A DNA stretch of 64,000 nt, from the NCBI RefSeq assembly GCF_023555385.1, contig NZ_JAJSED010000001.1:1116001-1180000 (forward strand), given 5' to 3'. Every line of letters begins with the position of its first letter. The stretch's first letter is position 1. The translations under genes and the position numbers were made by a program. Below, in pieces: positions 57,571-64,000 of this stretch. The notes below the pieces were generated by a model. The model was not told the origin of the DNA and did no database searches. It saw only the letters and a program-made list of their open reading frames with translations. This DNA comes from Guyparkeria hydrothermalis. Lineage in GTDB: Bacteria > Pseudomonadota > Gammaproteobacteria > Halothiobacillales > Halothiobacillaceae.

Positions 57571-59493
57571 ATGGACCAATACGAAACCCTGACCGGGAAA
57601 GGCCACTCACGGCGCCGGTTCCTGCGAAACGTCACCTCCATGAGCGTCCTGGCCGCGTTGTATGGCTATGGCGGCATCCGCCCTGCCCTCGGCTGGCCGC
57701 AGGCCGGTAACCATGAAGCCGAACGAGTAGAGGATGGCGATACCGACATCTTCAACCTGGTCATCGATCGCACGCCGATGAAGATCGACGGAAAGCCGGC
57801 CAACCCGGTCACCGTCAACGGCACTGTCCCGGGGCCGGCCATCCGCATGCGTGAAGGGCGCAATGTCCGCATTCGTATTCAGAACAAGCTCGACGAGTGG
57901 ACCTCGATCCACTGGCACGGGATCCTACTGCCGTTCCAGATGGACGGCGTGCCCGGCGTGACCTTCAAGGGCATCCCGCCCAAGGACACGTTCGAGTACT
58001 ACTACCCGCTCAAGCAGGCCGGCACCTACTGGTATCACAGCCACTCCGGTCTCCAGGAGCAGCTGGGTCACTACGGTCCGCTGATCGTCGAGCCGGCCCA
58101 GCCCGAGCCATACGAGTATGACCGCGACTACGTCGTCATGCTATCGGACTGGACCTTCGAGGACCCGCACGACGTCTTCCGCAACCTCAAGGTGGCCGAG
58201 GGTTATTACAACTACCAGAAGCGCACCGTCCAGACCCTGCTCGAGGACATCGAGAAGAAGGGCTGGGCGCAGACCATGCGCGAGCGCGCCATGTGGGGCG
58301 AGATGGGCATGAGCTCCCGCGACATCCTCGACGTCACGGGCAGCACCTATACCTATCTGATGAACGGCCGGGCCCCGCGCGATAACTGGACCGGCCTGTT
58401 TAAGCCGGGAGAGAAGATCCGCCTGCGGTTCATCAACGGCTCGGCAATGACCTTCTTCGACGTGCGCATCCCCGGCCTGAAGATGACCGTGGTGCAGGCC
58501 GACGGCCAGGACGTCGAACCGGTCCCGGTCGACGAATTCCGCATCGGGGTCGCAGAAACCTACGACGTGATCGTCGAGCCCGAGGACGAACAGGCCTACA
58601 CGATCTTCGCCGAGGTCATGGACCGCAGCGGCTTTGCGGCCGGCACGCTCGCCACCGAGGTGGGCATGCAGGCCGAGATCCCCGCCCCGCGCCCGATGCC
58701 CGAGCGCGGCATGGCCGCCATGGGAATGGACATGGGTGACATGGACATGGCCGGCATGGACATGAAGAACGACATGGACATGAAAGGCGGCATGGACATG
58801 GGCGGGGACATGAAGGCCAAGGGCGACGACATGGCCGGCATGTCATCGCACAGCGGCAAGCAGCCTGCCTCCAAGCCGTCATCGGGCGGCTCGATGGACA
58901 TAAAGGGCGGTCACGACATGGCGATGGCCGACGGCGCCGACGCGAGCGCCTGGCCCCTGGCCGGCCGAACGATTGAACACGGCCCGGACAAGCACGGCCC
59001 GGGTGCCGCCATGGTGGCGATGAACCCGAGAAACCGGATGAGCGATCCGGGTGTCGGGCTCGAGAACACGCCCGAACACCGGGTATTGGTCTACGACGAC
59101 CTGCGTGCCCACGCGCCATGGCCGGATCAGCGCGAACCCGAGCGCGAGGTGGAACTGCACCTGACCGGCAACATGGAGCGCTACATGTGGTCATTCGACG
59201 GGCAGAAGTTCTCGGAAGTCGACGGCCCGATCCAGTTCCATTACGGCGAGCGACTCCGCCTGATCCTGGTGAACGACACCATGATGGAACACCCCATCCA
59301 CCTGCACGGCATGTGGATGGAACTGGAGAACCGCCACGGTGAATACCGGCCGCGCAAGCACACGCTGTCGCTCAAACCGGGCGAAATGGTGTCTGCCCGC
59401 ATTACCGCGGATGCGAAGGGTCACTGGGCCTTCCACTGCCACCTGCTGTACCACATGAAGGCCGGCATGTTCCGTGTCGTATCCGTCGCCTGA
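57571..59493 (+). CDS. copA: CopA/PcoA-type multicopper oxidase
   Basis: 640 residues. Tat signal (SRRRFLRNVTSMSVLAALYG in part), copper ligands in HWHG near 114, YWYHSHSG near 153, HPIHLHGMW near 574 and HCHLLYHMKAGM near 623. A Met/Asp-rich insert of MDMxxMDM type (about 387-425) is the hallmark of plasmid-type CopA/PcoA proteins. It oxidises or stores periplasmic copper together with CopB. GAGGAAAA precedes the ATG. Its stop touches the next gene. Confidence 0.95.
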   Translation: MDQYETLTGKGHSRRRFLRNVTSMSVLAALYGYGGIRPALGWPQAGNHEAERVEDGDTDIFNLVIDRTPMKIDGKPANPVTVNGTVPGPAIRMREGRNVRIRIQNKLDEWTSIHWHGILLPFQMDGVPGVTFKGIPPKDTFEYYYPLKQAGTYWYHSHSGLQEQLGHYGPLIVEPAQPEPYEYDRDYVVMLSDWTFEDPHDVFRNLKVAEGYYNYQKRTVQTLLEDIEKKGWAQTMRERAMWGEMGMSSRDILDVTGSTYTYLMNGRAPRDNWTGLFKPGEKIRLRFINGSAMTFFDVRIPGLKMTVVQADGQDVEPVPVDEFRIGVAETYDVIVEPEDEQAYTIFAEVMDRSGFAAGTLATEVGMQAEIPAPRPMPERGMAAMGMDMGDMDMAGMDMKNDMDMKGGMDMGGDMKAKGDDMAGMSSHSGKQPASKPSSGGSMDIKGGHDMAMADGADASAWPLAGRTIEHGPDKHGPGAAMVAMNPRNRMSDPGVGLENTPEHRVLVYDDLRAHAPWPDQREPEREVELHLTGNMERYMWSFDGQKFSEVDGPIQFHYGERLRLILVNDTMMEHPIHLHGMWMELENRHGEYRPRKHTLSLKPGEMVSARITADAKGHWAFHCHLLYHMKAGMFRVVSVA

Positions 59494-59513
59494 TGATCAA
59501 GAGGAGCAAGTCG

Positions 59514-60302
59514 ATGAGCACCAAGCCAACTATCCGCACCGTGCTCGGCAGCCTGCTGACGGCAGGCATGCTGGCAGGCACACCGATGGCCGCCTTGGCC
59601 GACGGCCAGGCACCCTTCGCCCGCGACAAGGGCTGGGCACCACCGGTGGGTGACGAGCCCTACGGTCGATTCCTGATCGACCGCCTCGAATATGCCGCCG
59701 GTGACGACGAAGACAGCGTCAACTGGGAATTCCAGGGCTGGTACGGCGGCGACTACAACCGCGTCATGGTCAAAGGCGAAGGAGAGGACACAGTCTCCGG
59801 CGGCAGCGGCGGCGAGATCGAGAAGCTCGACCTGCTGTACAGCCGGCTGATCTCGGCCTTCTGGTCCATCCAGGGCGGCGTGGGCTATCAGCTCGAATAC
59901 GGGCCCGGACCGGATCATGATCGCGGCTTCGCGGTCATCGGCCTGCAGGGGCTGGCCCCCTACTGGTTCGAGATCGACACCAACCTGCGCGTCAGCGACG
60001 AAGGCGACACCTCGATGGATTTCGAGGCGGAATACGACGTCCAGCTCGGTCAGCGGGTCGTCTTCCAGCCCCGACTGGCGACCTCGTACGCCTTTGACAA
60101 GGTCGAGGAATTCGGTGTCGGCCAGGGCATCAACAACGTCAAGCTGGGCGTTCGGCTGCGCTACGAGATCAAGCGCGAGTTCGCCCCCTACATCGGCGTG
60201 AGTTGGAACCGGAAGCTCGGCGACACCGCCGACATGGCCGAGGCCGAAGGCGAGGACACCAGCGACTTTCGGGTGCTTGCGGGGGTACGAATGTGGTTCT
60301 AG
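59514..60302 (+). CDS. copB: CopB-type outer membrane copper resistance protein
   Basis: 262 residues. Signal peptide (about 1-28, ending ALA), then a beta-barrel with alternating residues (RFLIDRLEYAAGDDEDSVNWEFQGWYGGDYNRV in part) and the C-terminal FAPYIGVSWNRKLGDTADMA with RVLAGVRMWF ending in an aromatic, as in CopB/PcoB. Usual CopB has an N-terminal Met-rich insert; this one has none. I choose the ATG with AGGAG seven bases upstream over the one that overlaps the copA stop. Confidence 0.9.
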   Translation: MSTKPTIRTVLGSLLTAGMLAGTPMAALADGQAPFARDKGWAPPVGDEPYGRFLIDRLEYAAGDDEDSVNWEFQGWYGGDYNRVMVKGEGEDTVSGGSGGEIEKLDLLYSRLISAFWSIQGGVGYQLEYGPGPDHDRGFAVIGLQGLAPYWFEIDTNLRVSDEGDTSMDFEAEYDVQLGQRVVFQPRLATSYAFDKVEEFGVGQGINNVKLGVRLRYEIKREFAPYIGVSWNRKLGDTADMAEAEGEDTSDFRVLAGVRMWF

Positions 60303-60357
60303 GGCGGCAACGACCGGCCCACTCAAAAACCACCGGCTTCGCGCCGCTGTGATCACC

Positions 60358-60388
60358 GCGCCCCCGCATGACGGGGCGCGCCGTTTTC
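60358..60388 (+). terminator. Terminator-like hairpin after copB
   Basis: GCGCCCC, 8-nt loop, GGGGCGC then GCCGTTTTCG; weak T-run. It may partly end the cupredoxin-copA-copB message before the ATPase gene. Confidence 0.55.
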
Positions 60389-60467
60389 GACGGCAGCCGA
60401 GCAACTCGGGCGCCCATGTGCTTGAGTTGTCACACCGCCCTAAAGATGAACAAGGAGACCGCGATTC

Positions 60468-62519
60468 ATGAACGAGGACTCTCCGTCCGTCCATCAGCAC
60501 CATCACGACGAGCACGATCACTCGCATCATGGCGATCATGATCATGGTGCGATGATCGCCGACTTCCGGCGCCGCTTCTGGATCTCGCTGGCCCTGACCA
60601 TGCCGATCCTGCTGCTCTCGCCGATGATCCAGGGCTTTCTCGGCCTGGAAGCGGCGCTCGACTTCCCCGGTGACCGCTACCTGCTGTTCGTCCTGTCGAT
60701 CGCCGTGTTCTTCTACGGCGGCTGGCCGTTCCTAACCGGGCTGGTCTCGGAGATCCGTCAAGGCGCCCCGGGCATGATGACGCTGATCGCCCTGGCCATC
60801 ACGGTGGCGTTCCTTTACTCCTCCGCCGTGGTCCTCGGCCTGTCCGGACGCGTGTTCTTCTGGGAACTGGCCACCCTGGTCGACGTGATGCTGCTGGGGC
60901 ACTGGATCGAGATGCGCTCGATCATGGGCGCCTCCGGCGCGCTCGAGGCCCTCGTCAAACTGATGCCGGCTACCGCCCACCGGATCGGCGATAACGGCGA
61001 AGCCGAGGACGTCCGCGTCGATACCTTGCAACCGGGCGACCGCGTGCGCGTCAAGCCGGGCGAGAAGATCCCAACCGACGGGCGAATCGTCGAGGGCCGC
61101 TCGAACGTCAACGAGTCGTTGCTGACCGGCGAATCCAAGCCGGTAAGCAAGAGCGAGGACGATGAGGTGATCGGTGGTGCGATCAACAGCGAAGGCACGC
61201 TGGTGGTCGAGATCAGCCGCACGGGCGAGTCGACCTACCTGTCCCAGGTCATCGACATGGTGAAGCAGGCCCAGGCCTCGCGCTCGCGCACACAAGACCT
61301 GGCCAACCGCGCCGCAGCCTGGTTGACCTACATCGCCCTGACCGTCGGCGCGGTGACCCTTGCCGCCTGGCTGATTGCCGGCTACGCCTTCGACTTCTCG
61401 CTCGAGCGCATGGTCACGGTGATGGTGATCACCTGCCCACACGCGCTGGGACTCGCGGTGCCGTTGGTGGTGGCCGTCTCGACCAGCAAGTCGGCGCGTA
61501 ACGGCCTCCTGATCCGTGATCGGGCCGCCTTCGAGCGGGCGCGCAAGACCGACGTGTTCGTATTCGACAAGACCGGCACGCTCACCGAGGGCCGATTCGG
61601 GGTGAGCGACGTGGTCGCCCTTGGCGATCGGGGCGACGACACGCTGCTCGGACTGGCCGCCGCGCTGGAGTCGAGCTCCGAACACCCGATCGCCGTGGGT
61701 ATCGCCGAAGCGGCCCGCGATCGCGATCTCTCTCTGCCCGAGGCGAGCGACTTTCAGAGCCTGCCCGGCGAGGGGGTCGAGGCGCGCGTCGATGGCGAGA
61801 CCGTCCGCATCGTCAGCCCGGGCTACCTCGAACGGCAGGACATCGCAATCGACGACGACCGGGTCAAACGGCTCGAAGAGCAAGGCAAGACGGTTGTCTT
61901 CGTGCTGGTGGACGACCAGCCCGCCGGCGCGATCGCCCTATCGGACATCGTCCGCGAGGTCTCGCGCGAGGCGGTCGACCGGATCCGGGCGATGGGCATG
62001 CAGTGCATGATGCTCACCGGCGACTCGAAGCCCGTCGCCCAGGCGGTGGCCGACGAACTGGGCCTGGACGATTTCTTCGCCGAGGTAATGCCCGACCAGA
62101 AGGCCACCCGCATCCGCGAACTTAAGGAGAAGGGGCTGTCGGTGGCCATGGTGGGCGACGGCGTCAACGACGCGCCCGCACTGACCGAGGCGGATCTCGG
62201 CATCGCCATCGGCGCCGGCACCGACGTGGCGGTCGAATCGGCCGACATCGTGCTGGTGAACTCCGACCCGCGTGACGTCGCCACCGTCACCGAGCTCTCC
62301 GCGGCCACCTACCGCAAGATGATCCAGAACCTCTGGTGGGCCGCCGGCTACAACATCGTCGCCATCCCGCTCGCCGCCGGTGTCCTCTATGGCGTGGGTT
62401 TCCTGATGCCACCGGCGATCGGCGCGGCAGTGATGTCGGTCTCCACCATCGTGGTCGCGATCAACGCCAAGCTGCTGGAGCGATTCCAGCCCGGCGACGC
62501 GAAGGAGGCGATGACCTAG
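60468..62519 (+). CDS. copB2: P1B-3-type copper-exporting ATPase (CopB type, CPH motif)
   Basis: 683 residues. A His-rich N-terminus (HQHHHDEHDHSHHGDHDHG) replaces the usual CxxC metal domain. The membrane metal motif is CPH (near 322), DKTGTLTEG near 367 is the phosphorylated Asp, SEHP near 404 the nucleotide domain and GDGVNDAP near 563. The final helices carry NLWWAAGYN and MSVSTIVVAINA, signatures of subgroup P1B-3. This group exports Cu(II)/Cu(I) and Ag to the periplasm. AAGGAGA precedes the ATG. The symbol is descriptive to avoid confusion with the outer-membrane CopB. Confidence 0.93.
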   Translation: MNEDSPSVHQHHHDEHDHSHHGDHDHGAMIADFRRRFWISLALTMPILLLSPMIQGFLGLEAALDFPGDRYLLFVLSIAVFFYGGWPFLTGLVSEIRQGAPGMMTLIALAITVAFLYSSAVVLGLSGRVFFWELATLVDVMLLGHWIEMRSIMGASGALEALVKLMPATAHRIGDNGEAEDVRVDTLQPGDRVRVKPGEKIPTDGRIVEGRSNVNESLLTGESKPVSKSEDDEVIGGAINSEGTLVVEISRTGESTYLSQVIDMVKQAQASRSRTQDLANRAAAWLTYIALTVGAVTLAAWLIAGYAFDFSLERMVTVMVITCPHALGLAVPLVVAVSTSKSARNGLLIRDRAAFERARKTDVFVFDKTGTLTEGRFGVSDVVALGDRGDDTLLGLAAALESSSEHPIAVGIAEAARDRDLSLPEASDFQSLPGEGVEARVDGETVRIVSPGYLERQDIAIDDDRVKRLEEQGKTVVFVLVDDQPAGAIALSDIVREVSREAVDRIRAMGMQCMMLTGDSKPVAQAVADELGLDDFFAEVMPDQKATRIRELKEKGLSVAMVGDGVNDAPALTEADLGIAIGAGTDVAVESADIVLVNSDPRDVATVTELSAATYRKMIQNLWWAAGYNIVAIPLAAGVLYGVGFLMPPAIGAAVMSVSTIVVAINAKLLERFQPGDAKEAMT

Positions 62520-62851
62520 ACCGACCTCTTCACACATCGTCCCTCGGCGTGGTGCCTTGCAACGCCGAGAGACGATGCCGGTTACGCCCCTGCCTTGGCG
62601 CGCGTCACAACCAGCGTCGCGCTTTCCCCTATCTGGCCTACTGAACCCTGTCTGCCGTTCGACCCAAAACGGCGACGGCCTTCCGGGTATTTGACCGCTA
62701 CGTCCGCAGGGCACCCCCTTCCCCTGTGAGTCGCTGCATCGGCCAATCCATATCGTCATATTGCATATGCGAACCATTATCATGTAGATTGCTCACCGCG
62801 ATCGCAGTCGCGACTGCATCTCATCCCTACAGAACCAGAGATTGACCGCAT
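62520..62851. other. Gap between the copper ATPase and the TonB receptor
   Basis: 332 bases without a gene. A strong hairpin stands at 62534-62576 (CATCGTC-CCTCGGCGT and ACGCCGAG-GACGATG, one bulge) and probably marks the 3' end of the copper message. A Fur-like box lies at 62763-62781. Confidence 0.55.
62763..62781. promoter_or_regulatory. Fur-box-like sequence
   Basis: GCATATGCGAACCATTATC matches 13 of 19 positions of the GATAATGATAATCATTATC consensus. It is 70 bases before the TonB-receptor start. Confidence 0.6.
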
Positions 62852-64000
62852 ATGAAGATGACGACGAAGGTGCGACGCACCCCGACAAGTCGCGCCGTAC
62901 GGCAAGCGCTTGCCTGGTCCGTGCCCTGTCTAGCGCTGGGCGCCACTGGCACCACCCTCGCCGAAGAAGCCGGCAGCGAAACAACCGTGCTCGAGAGCGT
63001 GGTGGTCGAGGGGGCCGGTTTCAGCCTGCCCACCGAGGAGACGGGCCAGTACGCCCCCACCGACTCGCAGACGGCGACCGGGCTGACCCTTTCCGCGCGC
63101 GAGACGCCGCAATCTCTCTCGGTCGTTACCAACCAGCAGATCGAGGACTTCAACCTCGACAGCGCCAACAAGGCGCTCGAAGCCACCCCGGGCGTGACGG
63201 TGGAGAAGGTCGAAACCGACCGCACCTACTACACCTCGCGCGGCTTCGACATCCAGAATTTCCAGATCGACGGCCTCGGGGCACCGTTCGCCTACGGCAA
63301 CGTCCAGGGCGACATCGACACGGCGGTGTACGACCGTATCGAGGTCATCCGTGGCGCCAATGGCCTGATGTCCGGTAGCGGCTCACCGTCGGCCACCGTC
63401 AACTTCATCCGCAAGCGCCCCACACCCGAAGCCCAGGCCGAGGTGGAGCTGAGTGCCGGCTCCTGGAACCGCCGCCGCGTGGAAGGCGACGTGTCCGGAC
63501 CAATCACCGAAGACAAACGCATCCGTGGCCGCCTGGTCGTCGCCGGCGAACAGGGCGAATCGTATCTCGACCGCTACGAGCGCGACCGCTACGTCGCCTA
63601 CGGGGTAGTCGAGGCGGACCTCACGGACAACACCATCCTGACCGCCGGCCACACCTGGCAGCAGAACAACGCCGATAGCCCGCTCTGGGGCGCCCTGCCG
63701 CTGTACTACACCGACGGCACCCAGACGGACTACGATCGTTCCACCGCCACGTCCTCGAACTGGGCCTACTGGGACAATCAGGACCGGCGCACCTTCGTCG
63801 AGCTCGAACACCATTTCACCAACGGCTGGCAGACGCGCGCGGCCATCAACCGCGTCGAAACCGAGGCGGACGCCAAGTTGTTCTACATGTACGGCACCCC
63901 GGACCCATCCACCGGACGCGGCCTGTACAGTTACCCGAGCCGCTATGACTACGACAACGAGCAGTGGATCGCCGACGTTCAGGCCAAGGGGCCGTTCGAT
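62852..64000 (+). CDS. TonB-dependent siderophore receptor (partial)
   Basis: The first 383 codons of an outer-membrane receptor that runs off the right edge. Signal peptide (about 1-38, ending TTLA), a TonB-box-like VLESVVVEG, a plug domain (LSARETPQSLSVVTNQQIEDFNL, SRGFDIQNFQIDG, RIEVIRGANGLMSGSGSPSATVNFIRKRP in part) and the first barrel strands. The plug pattern is that of ferric-siderophore receptors (FhuA/FpvA group). A Fur-box-like sequence precedes it, fitting iron control. The ligand is unknown. Confidence 0.93.
   Translation, partial: MKMTTKVRRTPTSRAVRQALAWSVPCLALGATGTTLAEEAGSETTVLESVVVEGAGFSLPTEETGQYAPTDSQTATGLTLSARETPQSLSVVTNQQIEDFNLDSANKALEATPGVTVEKVETDRTYYTSRGFDIQNFQIDGLGAPFAYGNVQGDIDTAVYDRIEVIRGANGLMSGSGSPSATVNFIRKRPTPEAQAEVELSAGSWNRRRVEGDVSGPITEDKRIRGRLVVAGEQGESYLDRYERDRYVAYGVVEADLTDNTILTAGHTWQQNNADSPLWGALPLYYTDGTQTDYDRSTATSSNWAYWDNQDRRTFVELEHHFTNGWQTRAAINRVETEADAKLFYMYGTPDPSTGRGLYSYPSRYDYDNEQWIADVQAKGPFD

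Overview
The window looks like a chromosomal segment of a GC-rich gammaproteobacterium. The order gyrA-serC-serA-pheA-hisC-tyrA-aroA-cmk-rpsA-ihfB-pyrF is the gammaproteobacterial aromatic/serine supraoperon. The rlmD-cysM-sensor kinase neighbourhood is also typical of that class. The species cannot be read from the sequence. A marine, halophilic or sulfur-oxidising lineage such as Halothiobacillaceae is only a guess from overall gene content.

Region 1 (1-16.4 kb) is core genome. It holds a minus-strand supraoperon for serine, phenylalanine/tyrosine and histidine biosynthesis that runs into ribosomal protein S1, IHF-beta and pyrF, with gyrA and mtnA upstream. An OmpA-like lipoprotein/peptidoglycan-associated protein, an MscS channel and a small glycine-rich secreted protein follow. 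Region 2 (16.5-18.15 kb) is a membrane sensor diguanylate cyclase gene split by a one-base deletion, then a minus-strand intrinsic terminator.

Region 3 (18.18-27.80 kb) is a compact 9.6-kb integrated element at the 3' end of tRNA-Ser(CGA), bounded by a 15-bp direct repeat. It carries a P4-type integrase, an AlpA-like regulator, a primase-type zinc-finger protein, a RepA-like helicase with an inverted-repeat-rich 3' end (candidate origin), an HNH nuclease, a small terminase, an HK97-fold major capsid protein, a tape-measure-like protein and several unknowns. It has no large terminase, portal, head protease, tail tube or lysis gene. All its genes are intact and co-directional, so it may be a capsid-encoding phage satellite rather than a decayed prophage. 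This is the most interesting part of the window.

Region 4 (27.8-35.6 kb) has two tRNA-Ser genes, rlmD, cysM, a BarA/GacS-position hybrid kinase that has lost its kinase motifs but kept receiver and HPt domains, a degenerate-GGDEF/EAL protein, tRNA-Pro and a small HD-type alarmone hydrolase. Region 5 (35.8-39.3 kb) is a nitric oxide module: flavohaemoglobin Hmp, a divergent NorR-type sigma-54 activator and a cytochrome c'-like protein. Region 6 (39.3-45.0 kb) is a TetR-controlled RND efflux pair plus a DUF3147 protein.

Region 7 (45.1-62.5 kb) is a heavy-metal resistance island: a CzcI-like protein, CzcCBA, a CusRS-type two-component system, a CueO-like multicopper oxidase, a SHOCT protein gene with an in-frame TGA, a Spy/ZraP-like Met/Gly/Tyr-rich periplasmic protein, a cupredoxin, CopA- and CopB-type proteins and a P1B-3 (CPH) copper ATPase. 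Two CusR/CopR-like inverted repeats lie in front of its copper genes. The window ends inside a TonB-dependent siderophore receptor gene preceded by a Fur-box-like sequence.
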